Shown: positions 45,101 through 58,350, counted from the first letter of the stretch. The stretch: 64,000 nt of DNA from Angiostrongylus vasorum (GCA_018806985.1 JADANN010000392.1:496001-560000), one strand, 5' to 3'. Notes: generated from the letters alone by a model not told the origin. Numbers and translations: made by a program.

Positions 45101-48100
45101 GCAAGACTTTATTAACAAAAAATAAAAAATATTTGAATTTACACATTTTTCCAATGAAAGACTTATTTATTCTAGTTTCATAGAATTCTGGAGTTTTGGA
45201 AGCGATGAATTCGTTGAAGGTATTTTTTGCGTTATCGTGGATGGTGGACCATTTCTTGCGCAAGAGTTGTCATGATGCTTGAAGAAGTGATAGTCGGTAG
45301 GCGAGAGGTCTGGCGAATATGGCAGCAAGGGCAAAAATTTTGTAGCCTGGCTTTTCCAACTTCTGTAGCGCTGGTTCCGCAACGCGAAGCCGGGCGTTGT
45401 CGTGGAGAAGGATTGGTCTTTTCCTGTTGACTAATGCCGGAAAGTGGAAATTGTTTCTGTGCTTACGATAAGATATTCTGCAAGCTCTCGAACAGTTGTT
45501 CACGTTTTTCTTTCACTAGTGCCTTCAATTCGCCGTCGTCAAGTTCTTTGGGACGTCCACGGCCTTCCTTATCTTGAGGAAAGATGGGAATTTCAGGAAC
45601 TATGTTCGCACTGTTGATTCACATACACTACCCTAACCCTGAAATTCATTAATGTTTCGGGCGTCTTTGCTGCCCTACGAAAGAGATTGAGCTCATAAAA
45701 GAAAATTTTACAAAAAATTCTTTTTTTGACATCTGAAATAGCGAAGCTCAAAATTGGTGAAAAAAATTTATTTTTTTCATAAAGTGTAAAAAAATACCTT
45801 ATAGGTAAAAAAATGCATTAAAATAATAAATATTTCGAAACGCTCATTTATTTCTGAACAATGTAATAGATTTTTTTATGAAGACCAAGACCATCCGTTG
45901 CAAGCAGCCACAGAACTCTCGTCCTCGACTAGTCGACAAAGGAATCTATCTACACGTGGAACGCCCAGTAGTGGAGTCGAGGTATCATTACTAACTCGGG
46001 ATATTGCTAAATTAATTTTCCACGCTTTCAGAGCTGTACATGCAAATCAATGGCTTCATGCCTAGAAAACTTTCAGTAAAAGATAAAGTAGTGGAAACTG
46101 CATGGTTCAAGAAGGAAATCGCAAAACAGCGGTAATATGCGATTTATTGAATTTCAAATTAATTTCTGCTATATTGTATCAACCAGCTTCAGCTTGTTTG
46201 AACGAGCTTTGGCAGATTACGAAAGCGTTTGTGGAAAATCAGCCTTTATCTGAGCTTCAACGAAATGGTGTGTTGGAGATAACCGCATTTCTAGCGTTTC
46301 AATCGTGCTCATTGGAACGATTATCCCTGAGCACAGCTGAACAAAGTGAACGGCTTAGCTCTAGGGTTAAACAGGAATAAATGTGCCTAACTTACAAGAG
46401 CACTGAACATGGCAAGAAAAACTCTAAGGACACCAGGCTCCACGTTCAACTCTTTTGCTTTGTGACCTTTCCATGGAAGTACGGTCACCAGTTTTGGAAG
46501 CCGCATGGAAAGTATGATGCCTGAAGCACCCGCATGAACTAACTGGGGGAGAGAATTTGGAGATCCGATCTACATTGGCAATGGAAAATAGAGGAGGCTG
46601 GCAAATAACAAGATGCCGAAAAGCAGGAGATCCGGATGAATGATGCGTTTCTATGAGAACTTTGGATAAGTACCCATTTGCCACGAAATATTAAGAGTAC
46701 AAATAAAAGACCACCAATCTAATTTGTGAACTCTGAACGAGAGTTCCAAATGAAAAAATAATGCAAGCTTCATCTGTGTCCTTCTAGTAAACGTAAATTA
46801 TTGGAATATAGAGCGAAGCATCCACAAATTGAGATTTTGTTGGCACCTTTACAGGAGAAAGATTCTTCGCCAGATATAGAGAAATTAATAATCTATTCAC
46901 GAATCCCTGGGCGATTGGCAAGGGGATAAGTGACAGGTGTATCAACGAAATTTCTAGCACAATAATTAGTCGTCCAAACTATCTCGTCGTGCTCAATCCC
47001 TTATTTTACGGCCACCATCGTAGCTTAGAATGATAACAGAAGTGTAAAAACAATAAAGAATGACATATGTGAAATTTCACTTCAAACAGTCATAAGGTTT
47101 CTGCATAATCTCAAAGGTTTCCACATAACCACAAAGTCATAGTATCTTAAGCACCCCATTCTTTACCTATTCACAAGGCCGTCTGATCCTTCAAATTGAG
47201 CTTGCCTGTTGGTGAAAAAATTCTGCATTGAAATGTGTATAGAACTGAAAATAATTTAGTGTTATCCTGAAATTGCGCAAAAACATTAGGGGTAAGACTA
47301 TCGAGCTCTGAAAAAAATAGTGCATTTGATGGCGACATGTAAACAAAATCAATGGCTAGAAAACCCGCCCCCATTTGCTCAGAACACTATGTTTCACTGT
47401 TTTTAAATTAATCAGTAAAACAAAAGGGGTATGGACAACCAAAATATCAGTGATTCGCATGAGAAATTTGAGGAGTCACAATTATTGCCTCAATCGATTC
47501 ACAAATTAAGCTAGAGCGATTTTAACCTTTAGTTGATCTGCATAATCTTACTTTCGCAACTAAAAACTAAATGTCGTTTTGTAAATAGAAATGAGAATAG
47601 GGATTTACGGCTTTTCGAAGCTACAAGGTATAACAATAGAGCAACATTACTTCATTAGTGCGGAATGCTCCTCCAGCAGATTCGAGTCGATGCGACTATG
47701 AAGACCTAAACGGGAAGAACGAACGGCTGCGGACAGACTACTCAAATCATTATGGCCCTAAAGAAGGCCAACGCAAATAAACTTTAGCTAGAATAAAGAG
47801 CTATAAAAATTTCGTGCAAGCATGACAATCTAAAAAAGATAATGACAGTTTTTCCGTTCATCACGTTGATAAGAAAGGCATACATCTAACTCATTTTTAT
47901 TATATTTCTACATTTTGCTGAGACTCGGCTCAGTGCATCGTCCATGGCTAATCGATGGAATGATCGTTGATACCATGTTAAAAGAGTCTCAGACGCATTT
48001 CAGGAAACCTTCCAATAGACAAGTGTCACTGTCTGCTTGGTGAAGACATAGGAATACCTTACCCCTGCTATCACGGATTCTTGAAAGACCACCAACCCCA

Positions 48101-51100
48101 ACACTGAAAATTGTTATCATTTGGATTGCAGAGAGTGAGCTTCCTCCAGACAAGTCCAGTACTAATTTCCCTGACCCAGGAAGAATGAAAGCTTAGCTAA
48201 CCCACGGAGGGGTGAAGGAGCACCGCCCTCGTAAGAATGGCATCTCTAGCATTTTTCATGTATTTCACCATCTCACCAACCAGTTAGATAAGAAAACAGC
48301 CACTTAAGTACGCAACTAGAATCGTAATTCCATTGTTTTGACTGTGCATAATTTCCAAATCCACTCAAAATGGAATCATGACGACGGTGGACAGAATGCT
48401 GCTTGTTGAGCAAAGACTAGTTGTGAACTACTTTCTTTCTTAATAACATGTATGCTAGGAGCTGGAACAGAGCAGTGATTAGTGATGCCGTCGATCAAGA
48501 AACGAAAGCACTAATTTGACCCACGTCCCAACGCTCTCCTCAAATTCATGTGGGAACGTCTTAGCCTAGCTATATCGAAGATTGTAAGGAGAAATGACTC
48601 GATCAGTACTTTAAGATATTCATAAAGAAGATACAACAGTCTAAACAATAAGCAAAATGTTCGAAGGCTTTTGTGGATGCTGCATGTGGTGAAACGAGTC
48701 AAATGCAAGAAATGCTGGAATCCAGTCAGTACAGGTGATGACGGGCCATGTAAAATAACGAAAAATATATAAAAAATATGAATTCACAATGTTTACTTTC
48801 TATTTTCTGCCTACTACAATTTTTGCGGCAAGGTATTAAGCGAAATACAACCACAAAATTGCTGAGATATTTGCAAAACTCCGGACCGCAGGTGTCTGCG
48901 GTGGAGAACGAACGCGCTATTGTTCTTTCCGAGGAGTTAATACCCTGCCGTAAAAAATTATAGTAGGCAGAAAATAAAAAAGTAAACATTGTGAATTCAG
49001 CTACAGTCTCAGCTTAACTGGTTTCAATGCCGATGTGGGCTCCTCAGACCAATCTCGTTGACGAGTGATTGCTGATGGCGCTGATGGATAGAACTAGCTG
49101 AGAGACAGGCGAAACGAAGGACCAGCATGGTGTGGTGGTGAGCGCGTTACTCCCCGAAAACGACAATAGCGCGTTCGTCCCCCCACCGCAGAAACCTGCA
49201 GTCCGGAGTTTTGCAAAAAATATGAATGCCGAAAACAGAAAGACGATATCGTGTAAGTCCATATGTATGGTATAACCTAATCCTTGGGTCATTCATATTT
49301 TTACAACAGATATGAAAATGTGGGGTAATTTCTGCATACTTCGAGAATGTCGCTTTTTTTCTTTGAAGAAAAGGAAAGTTCCAGTTCCTCGCTTCATCAT
49401 TTCAAATTGCTATTATAAGCCTGCTGAAATTTTTCTGCTTAAATTCATTACGGCACACTAAAATGAGCTATTGCTATTAAATAGGGAATTTATTAAAAGA
49501 ACAGTGAAACACATTCACTACACAGCTGGCTTCATAGGTGCTGATAAGTTCTCTATAACATGGGCACAATGAGTACTTAACAAAATAATGGAAGAATTTT
49601 TGCTCCACAGTTGGTACAGCAAGCGTAATTTTTCTCAAGTTTTGTCTTTAAAGTTGTTAAACTTAAGATTCCAGATATACCACTGCAATAAAAAACATTC
49701 TAAAAATCCTAATGAAAGCTAGTCAACACTAATCTATTCCACCCTGTAGGGACACTACAGTGTCCATAACGATCTGAACCAAACGACCGTATGGACACTA
49801 AGGGATAGAAAGGATAAAGCTCTCAGCGTTGATCTGTCCCTGAGAAATGCGCCATGTATTCGACATCATTCAGCATCGTTTTGAGCTGATTGAGTGCATA
49901 TCTGGCCTTTACAATGACTCGCGGTGGCTTGCCGATGTAACGAGCCAGCGCTGCTATCCTTCCAGACAAGCCTGGTATCAAATTGCCGAGACATGGAGGG
50001 CTTGGAGGGCCTTGGGCGCGAGGATCGATTCCACGTGTGTGTTGCAGAGCGCCTCTGACCACTGCGCTACACGGCCCCCTATGGTCACTAAGCACTACAA
50101 TATACGTATTTGGTTCAGTGGGTTCCAAAGCTTCTTTACCAAACTATGTGCATGCGTTCGATGACTAATCGAAATCAGATCAAAAAGCTGAGGAAATGGA
50201 CCAGAAAAGGCATTCTCCACACTTAACAATCCACAAAAAAGAACATGTTTTTGAAAGAGTTCATCGACCGCAGGTATAGCTAACGTTATGACTAACGTGT
50301 AAATAGTAGCATACATATCATTCGCACTCATAATAAGATAGCTCAAAATCTTTTCTACAATCTTGTCGTGTTCGCAATGTCTCAACTTCTCGATTTGTTG
50401 AGGAGAGACTCTTGAATGCTAAAAAGAACCGGAAAGTCCAAAGCCGACGTGAAATTGTGCGTAGTTCCGTTGGTTCAGCCGCACAATACCGCTACCCGTA
50501 GAGCAATGGGTTAACCTTAGGCCGACATTGACTCATTTGCGACAACACTTACTAATAAATACTGATTTTGTGTGGCGCGTGCATGGAACGGACGGCGTAT
50601 TTTTTGCTGCATACGAAACGCATTAAAATCAATGTGACCCGGACACATTACGCGCCAAAAAATGACCATTCTGGTATCCTTGTGCTTGTCTTCACATATT
50701 TCCGCTGCTTTTTTTTTGCCATTTTATGTATTCTCTGTCTTCTTCTATGTAGATCTTCACGTTTTTGAAATGTACTTAACTCTTGTGTTTGATAAACAAC
50801 CATCCACTCTCTGACAACATGCTACTATCGTTTGGCAATGTCTTTCGTGATATGTGAAGTACACTTGATGTTTTTCCATGTTCTTCATGGATTCCATGCA
50901 ATCTATGACTTATAATAGTGGTAGTAAAGAAAGGATTACCAATTAATTGTCGATCACACGTCACTTTTCTTTTCATTAAGAATGAAACAATCTATTGAAT
51001 ATACTAAAAAAAATCTCTTGTAGTCCGCCTCTAGCGACCTGAAGGAAGTGAATGGAAGGAATGATGACTGAAGTTACGAAGAAGGAAAGGAAGGGGGAAC

Positions 51101-54100
51101 AAATAAATCCATAGGGAAGATGCTGATCTCTTCATAATGTTCAGTATATTACACCATATAACAATTTAGAAATAACATCAGCTAATGTTGCCTTACGGTA
51201 TGTGAATTCCTACGTGATAAATGTTCTCTCTTCACAGCGCAAAAAAAATTTTTGACCCTGTATAACTTGTTATAAGTTGTTGGCAAAACATGACGACTTT
51301 AATTTCTCATAAAGCATAGTAAGCAGGTTAGTAATAAATGCAAGCGACGCAACAAATACATACAAAGAGAACAGATAAAGCATGCCAAGTAGTAACTGCA
51401 AAGACGGCTGAGAGACAGGCGGAACGAAGGACCCACAAGGTGTGGTGGTGAACGCGTTAGCCCCCGGAAAGGATAGTAGCGTGTTCGGTCCCCACAGCAC
51501 ACAGAAACGGTCCGGAGTTTTGCAAATATCTCAGCAACATTATGGCAACAAAGATTATTCAAAAGACCGACTTTCTATAAACCTTTGCATAAATAGTTGA
51601 CACACTTGCTTATATGATCTTATAAACTGATAAATCTTTTTACATCTTTATATCCATATAATAAATCTTCTTGAGCTGATGCAAGGTCGATGTCTTTGTA
51701 GTTGGTGTTGTTGATCGATGGACCATTCACCAATAACACCAACAAAGATTATTGTTTAGAGTGCTTTAGTACTGATGACAAAGTATAAACTTAAGAAGTA
51801 AAATTTTGTATATAAATGCATATTCGTGATCGATGTGTGGATTCTTTGTGCAGAGCGAGTGGATGGTTGTCAGCGCCATATTATATGTAAGAAGCGCAAA
51901 TTCTGTTTGAATGAAATGAATGATTTTGTGCATAACGTTTTTCGTAGTACCAGTGGAAGTTCGACACAACGAGTGTTAAAAATATGCGACGATTTCAAAG
52001 AGACACCCAGTAGGATTAAATGCTGAAAAGGCACTTTGAAAACAGCCGGGCTCCTAACCTCCATTCATTTCAATGGCGTCGATTATATGTCTACACTGCA
52101 ATTGCATCTATTGCGTGCCCTCAGTGACTTTCCAACTTATCATTGCGGAAAGGTGTCCGTTTATAAGTGTTGAACTTGTGGGGCTTCTGTAAAGTAGTAC
52201 GTATAAAAAACTGTCCTTCAATATGTCCTTATAACATGTCCTGGAGAAACTATCGAGACTACAGTGAAAAACTCTGTTTTGCCAACGGAATAGCTAGCAT
52301 GAGAATAGTGTGTTCAAAAAAAAGTGCGTATCAGTCGCAATGTTTCCGACATACTCATTGAAATTAATGCTCATTGTCACGAATGGGTTAACGACCCATT
52401 CTGCATCACCATTCTGCTCTGCTGGACAGAATTGCATTTCTTCACCTTTTCGCTGCTCGAGCGTCGACAACGAAAAGGAAAGGAAAGGAACGACTTGTAG
52501 GCTACAGAAAGCGAGCATATCATTTTGACGGAACTAACAAATCTGTGTTTTGTCAAAGACTTGTAGATGTTGACGGTTTATACTTCCTTTAATAAAGTTC
52601 ATTACGGAACTCGACGAGTTGGCCGAAAAATGAAAGGCTGGATTTTTTTCAATCATGTATTACCTAGGTTTTCCCCCACAAATTCAGCGACCAACCTCAA
52701 CATCCATGTACTACTGTAGCATCCCGGCTAAATTTGTCCTTCCCACCATTCTTTCAATATGCCAAATATTTTTTGATTTCTGGCTGTATTCAGCGTTTCC
52801 TAACATCGTTTTCTCCGGAAATGGAATTTTTCAAGATTGATGTTCTAGTATTCTCTAGAAGTCTAAGCTACATGCATAATTTTTTTCTTCTTCACACTTG
52901 GTATAACCTTCCTGTTATTACATAGTGGAAGGCGATTTTAAAAGTAGAGAGAAGTGATATGCAGAATGAACTGTGAATCCAATGAGTTGCGGTGTGAAAG
53001 TTCATCTACAAGGGGGAAAAAGACGTTGAGCTATTGAATCGCTCAAGGAATATTCTTACACTTTCGAAAGAATAATCGTCTTCCAGCACTTTTTATCGGC
53101 GATGCACAAGAGGGGGAACTGAAGCACATGCCACCATCACTGCACATTTTATAAGTAAGAGAAAGACAAGACTCTAATCCTCAGGCAGCGCTGACATTGC
53201 TAAATCTTACGAAACGAAAATTTGGTTGGACATACCAACTTGTTCCCTGATGCTACACTTGAAAACGACGCAATTATGGCTCGATTTGTGTGATCAACAG
53301 CGACATAGCCATCGGTTCTTTTCTCCCTGCAATGAATTTATCAAAAAAAGTGTTAATCGTTTCAGTCTTCATGAAAGAAATTACTACCGACGACGTTTGG
53401 ATTGCGAATCTCTTTAGAAGCTCAATATTTCCAGGAATCGTTGAAATGCACGATTGCTGTAAACCATACGTGTTAAAAATTGAGATCACTAGTTTGGTGA
53501 TTTAAGTCAAACTGTTTCACACAATTTGCATGAGTGTTCCTTGAGCTGCAGCAATGAGTGGAGTGCCTAGCTCTCGAGCAAACGTTTCGTTGTATTCTGT
53601 CTAAATAACAACGGAGAATTTCAAAAAATATGGTTTGTTCATGAAAAGAGAAGTGTGCTACCGCCGAGAGTAGTGGACAGTCAACATTTTCCCGGAATCT
53701 GGAGCGACATTTAACCGCTGCTGAGACACAGGAATTAAAAAATAGGGCACCATCTGAAAAATTTCTAGCCTTTCTGGAGGTCGTTTAAGAAACACTAGTT
53801 GATAAGCACTACTTGATACTGATTTCCGACCGTCTTAACTTTTTACTAACAATTATTCATCTTATTGTTGAGAACAGTGACTTATTTTCGAATGTCGTTT
53901 GGTCTCATGCCGAACCAGTCTCTTCACTTTTTTTAGTTGCACTTCCTTTTGCAAACAATTTTTAATTGTTGTATTGAGTAATGCTGAACTTCCGCAACAT
54001 ATGAAAGGACGGACAATCGTGCTAATATTGTACTAAAGTTAAACAAATACTCTAGTAGCCCTACAATAAACACATAATGGCCAGTTCCATACTGTGCCTT

Positions 54101-54700
54101 AGGCTAACCGAGTCCTTCGTCACTCCAAGGTCGGAAAAATTGGTGCCAGACTTCTATGGGAGGATTAAAAACGCAGAGTTGATGCACACGCAGGCATCCA
54201 CAAATTAATGTATAGACCGGATTTAATCACCTCTACGGTTCTCGTAAGAGTAGGAGCATGATGAATCCAAAATAGATTGATAGGCGCTGAATGCTTTGTC
54301 CCTCGTTACATTTATCAGAAAGTGTAATAATTTCGTTAGCTACAATTTCATAAATATTCATTCCAAAAACGATGCAATGTGTGCGAAGATGTCACGTCAA
54401 CTAATGAGCACATATGGGCAGCGCACAGAAAGCGTCACTTCATGGTTTAGTTATTTTTCAGTGATGATTTTAAATGTTGTTAAAAACGCGTTGAGACCGT
54501 CCTTTCTGGCTCGCTATTTCGCTATGGAAATTGGAGTCAAACTGCGATATGCGCTTAGCTCTATACTCAGTAATTTCATCATAGTTTAGATAGAAAGTCG
54601 CAGCATCATTAATTTCTACGTTATTAGTTAAAATAACACTGATTTGCTTTCTTACCAGTCTTTGAAGTTTCAAAACTAAAAGCCAACCATGAGCAAACAT
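42186..54700 (-). CDS. class 3 lipase-like gene, right copy with 5' exons
   Basis: Exons: candidate 54700-54656 (MFAHGWLLVLKLQRL, donor GTAAGA, with a TGACAG acceptor directly before the ATG, as for trans-splicing), 53600-53523 (TEYNETFARELGTPLIAAAQ), 53456-53388, 53326-53236, 53118-53060, 43474-43378, 43007-42855 (GHSLGGA), 42553-42451, 42392-42186 (stop). Together they make a protein of usual Lipase_3 size (about 300 residues). Two single-base insertions break this copy as printed: an extra A in exon 53326-53236 (frame lost after GE) and an extra A before the donor at 42451. Both are in homopolymers and absent from the left copy, so consensus error is as likely as decay. The same DNDIYF and FSSV changes at the active-site blocks are seen. 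Confidence 0.78.
43620..43895 (-). mobile_element. SINE family B, mirror copy
   Basis: Mirror of 30127-30405, with the same flanking direct repeat (AATGTTCATTA) on both sides, so it predates the duplication. Confidence 0.88.
44322..44710 (-). repeat. family D repeat, mirror copy
   Basis: Mirror of 29315-29700, ending in CAAGTATCAAGTATCAAGTA. Confidence 0.85.
45037..45858 (-). mobile_element. mariner, mirror copy
   Basis: Mirror of 28166-28984 with the same internal deletion. One T-run is a base longer (near 45342), moving the frame so the catalytic YSPDLSPTDY block is read out of frame with HDNAR. Inactive. Confidence 0.85.
49803..50080 (-). mobile_element. SINE family B, mirror copy
   Basis: Mirror of 23946-24222 with the same 13 bp flanking duplication. 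Frames at 49823-50168 are shadows. Confidence 0.88.
53601..54060. other. lipase intron
   Basis: Part of the intron between the candidate first exon (54656-54700) and exon 53523-53600. No recognised repeat. Confidence 0.4.
54070..54310 (+). mobile_element. SINE-like fragment with shared core
   Basis: CCAAGGTCGGAAAAATTGGT, GCCAGACTTCTATGGGAGGA and a decayed family B-like tail ending GGCGCTGAATGCTTTGTCC. Confidence 0.5.
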
Positions 54701-56560
54701 CTGTCAGCAAACTACGGTTTTAGGAGAAAAGCAATCGCGAAGCGTCAGAACTCCTTCCGACTATAGATATTGGTACGGTGACCTACGACTGAAGACCTGC
54801 TAACGTACCTGCACTGTCTTCTTGGAACTGCGGAAAGATAAACTTGTCTAGTCATTAAAATATGAGTTAAGAAAGATTTGGACAGGGATCTGTAGAATTC
54901 ATTTAAACCGATAGCACGTGAATTAATGCGTGCAAATAACGCAAGTGGAACGTAAGTTAAATTGATAACCCAACAACATCTGGGTTTATTCGTCTCAAAT
55001 GGAATCTAAATCGAAATGCATAATTTTAAGGCGTAAGGCTCAAAAAAATTTTGATATGTATGCCTAATAATGATTCAGAAGTAACGACAGAGAGTTTGTC
55101 CCATAAATAGCCCCATCGTGCCATACCAGTTAACCACTGAAAAATTCTAAACAAATCTTAAAAAGATCCCCCAAATGTGAAAGCCAGACACGCCGACCCT
55201 GAGTAAGTTCAAGCGCTTAGAACTCTGCTTACATTGCTTACATCTTTCTCCTTCTGCAAAAGCGTGAAATCACAGAAATGGAGATGAAGGAACGAAGAGT
55301 ATGAAGAAAACTAACTCAGAATATTCGAACTTCGCTTGAAAAAATTATAGGGTAAGAAAAACTTGACACGCACTCTATAAAATAAGATGCCTGATGCTTT
55401 CACTGTTCTTCACCATGGACAAACAAGATAAGGAAATTTCGCTCCACTTGGGGAGGCGGGCCCAGAGCGTTTTCTAAGTTTTCCACACGAGTGTCACATA
55501 AATAACGTTAAGGGGAGAACAACAAAGTGCATTTGATGGAAAGAGTAGAAAGACTCGCAATCAACTCCCATCATGAAAAAATTGATGGTAGTTTTTTTGC
55601 AGGGTTTAAAATTATACTACCTATTCTTGAAAACCTGCTCCTCCTTTGAACACAGTACTTGGCTCTGCTTCAGCTATCATATAAATGGTTAGGTGGAATA
55701 TTATCACGCCAAAGAATGCTACTCAAGCATTAGTGAATCAAAATCATTTAAACGGAATGGTAGAAAATGAATATACTTAAAAACTCAACTAGATCAGCTC
55801 TGACGAGTGATCTACCTCCCTCATTCTCTCGTTCTTTCCTTCTTATTCGAACTAACTCGTTTCACATGTGAATAAAAATGAAAAAGTTACTAAATAATCG
55901 AAAATCAATTTAACTGAGTTTTCACTGAGGTGTGCACTTTTAAAAAAGAGCAGCGCAAGAATGGAAACAGTTCCATACATACTGGACATTTAATAACATT
56001 GAACTGGAAAAGATCTGTTTAACTCATCGAGACCATACAAGCCATCCTAAATATTACACTTCGCCATTTCACATAAAAAAAAGCTCGATTAATGTTTTTC
56101 AATTGCCTAACTCACACACATTCCGTATATTCGCTGTCGTGATGTCTTCCAGCACAAGTTTCACAGCTAGTAAACTGAGAACAAAATATCTCTTCATGTT
56201 TAATTACAGTATCAAAAAGCAAGACAGCGATAAATCAGCCAGAAAATAGAAACATTTCTCTGGTTCATCTGAAAAATTTCCTATCCATTAGCTCTTGTAG
56301 GGTTTGCGAAACTTTGAAAGTGTCGCTCTGGAAAAAATCTTCAACAGTAACAGTTTGATTACGAGCTAGAAAACGACTACTAAATTATCCGAAAGACATG
56401 CATTTAGTGGTCTCTTGACACTAAGAGGAGTAAGTGGGCTTAATGGTGTAACATACTGGGGGTTCAAAATATGACGCGTATTCCCTGTTCATGCACAGAG
56501 AAAGAGCTAAATTTCTTGTAACAGTTACCTGTTCAGTTTTCTGATGACGCCTAAAAGTGA
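54701..56560. other. no recognisable gene
   Basis: Upstream of the lipase start candidate. AT-rich, no frame over 60 codons with support, no recognised repeats. Probable intergenic region or promoter. Confidence 0.4.
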
Positions 56561-58150
56561 ATGCAATTTTGTGAACCTTCAGAATGTTTCACTTATAAGA
56601 AACTGCTCTCAAATGACTTTTTTCCTAGAAATTTAGAGCTGGGAAAGGTAGAGCTGTGGAACACTAAAGCAACGTTTAAAATGCGGACATGTTTCGAAAA
56701 TAAATCGGTAGGAGGCAGACAACAATTAATACGAGGAATGAATTCAACACCACAAAAAGAGGTCAGACATCTTTTTGCTATAGCTCGAATGTCTACTTCG
56801 CTGGTTATAAAACAACAGCAGAATGTCCAGTGAAGTAGATTTTCCCAGTGAAGGTGGTCGCAGAATGGCAAGGATTCTACACCCAATGATCCGTTCTCTT
56901 CCCAGACCAATCACCATGAAAAAGTGTATTAGCGCTGGTATTTCGTAGTTGGTCATTTTAAAAACAGGAATTCACATTTCACATGAAACGGAAACAGACT
57001 TGTGATTCATGAGGTTAGGGCGATGAAATCTGCACAGCATGGAAACACACCAAAAAAAGTTGTAGCAATAGCATTGGAACATGGCAAAGGAGTATTCACC
57101 ACAAAATTATTTTATCGAACAAATCGAAGAGAATTAAGGCCGATCAAGCTGGCACAACGACGCCTTCGGAAGAGCGCCAACAGGGAAGCGTTGACCTCGA
57201 TTGTATTTCCTAAAAAACGTGTTCAATCCGGCTTTCTGTTTAGATAAGCAACTAGAATTGAAGCAGCATAGATGTTCAGTGGTGTTTTCAAACATTGTGG
57301 CTTCGTTTTTGAAAACCGTCCTGTGTTTTTGCGTTTTCGTACAACATTTTAATGTCAATTTTGTTCTGTATATTGTCTTATAGAAATTTGAGCAGATTTC
57401 CTACAAACGTTAAAAACTATGTAAAACGGCATAAAACCACAAAAGGAGCATGCTAAAATAAATATACTTCCGACCAGCGAACCGAATTGTAGTTGCTCTC
57501 AAAGGCTCGTGATGAAGGTGAGAACGGTGAAAATGAGAACGATCGTTAACAACGCACTACTATCAACGATGACAATTTGAAGAGGTACTCGTATGGCAAC
57601 TAGGTGTAAGTAAAGTACCAACTCCAGTCTCGGAAATAACTTATTTGGATGGAAAGTTAAAAACACTCGGGAAAAAGGAACCCATATGAATTCTGTCGAG
57701 AAAAAGAGAAATCGTCGCCATAAATTTTTTTTGCGCTTTCGCTCAATGAAAATGGTGTGTTCGCTAGTCGCACTCTTAAAACCGACCAAAAAATGGATTG
57801 CGTGGATGGAACAAAAGCACAAAAGACATTTTGCTTAATAGTGAACGCAAAGAAAGTAGCGATACAGTTCTTGCAGCCAAATTTGCTTTACTGAAGGTAA
57901 CGGTGATTTCTCCGTATTCGGTAGGCGGAATCATCTGTTACATCTTCATCACTTCTGTAATATCAACGTTGCAGTGGAGTACTCTCATCAAATTAAAAGA
58001 AACTGCAAAACCACTGAAAAATTGCTATCGACAATGATCAATCGAGAGACCAATCCACTCTGATGAGAATGCACTACGGCATTTCACGCAATGGACACTG
58101 TAAAAGTTGAGAGCACTAGGATAGGAGGGAAACTTGGCCTCATCCAATGT
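56561..58150. other. no confirmed gene
   Basis: Frames at 56561-56833, 57002-57247 and 57499-57822 (minus) have no domain or splice support. A plus exon-like piece ends at 57898 with donor GTAACG (STKDILLNSERKESSDTVLA just before it), but no partner exon was found. Confidence 0.3.
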
Positions 58151-58154
58151 GAAG

Positions 58155-58350
58155 GAAACTCGGCCTCGTCCAGTGTTTAGATCACTAGCCAAGCGACTAC
58201 CACTTTTTCAAGAACTGCATATATACATATATATAACTGAAATACTTACAACGAATAAACGGCTCTGAAAAAGGCGAAACCGCCGAAACGTCAGCTATTG
58301 TATTCTAGGAAATTCTATGACACCAACCTCTTGTCTGCTTATTGAAGAAA
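58155..58350 (+). mobile_element. Penelope-like terminal piece with hammerhead-like motif
   Basis: GGCTCTGAAAAAGGCGAAAC followed by CGCCGAAACGTC at 58261-58292. Stem II (GGCG/CGCC) is good, but the first box reads CTGAAAA, not CTGAnGA, so this copy looks decayed. It shares layout with 19431-19471. Confidence 0.45.

Larger units (their letters stand above)
40985..53512. repeat. right arm of 12.5 kb inverted duplication
   Basis: Mirror of 20513-33033. The right edge at 53512 lies inside a 67-base lipase intron whose upstream exon continues unbroken to the right, which makes this arm the likely original locus. It contains mirrored repeats: family A (41297-41610, 48430-48755), family B (43620-43895, 49803-50080), family D (44322-44710), mariner (45037-45858), repeat F (46405-46685), family E (47630-47770), the MITE (48777-48995) and family C (49004-49219, 51390-51540). 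Confidence 0.97.

Noticed and set aside
20513..53512. The inverted duplication as a single giant foldback transposon.
   Set aside because: No target-site duplication at 20513/53512, no transposase linked to the ends, and one end is an ordinary lipase intron.
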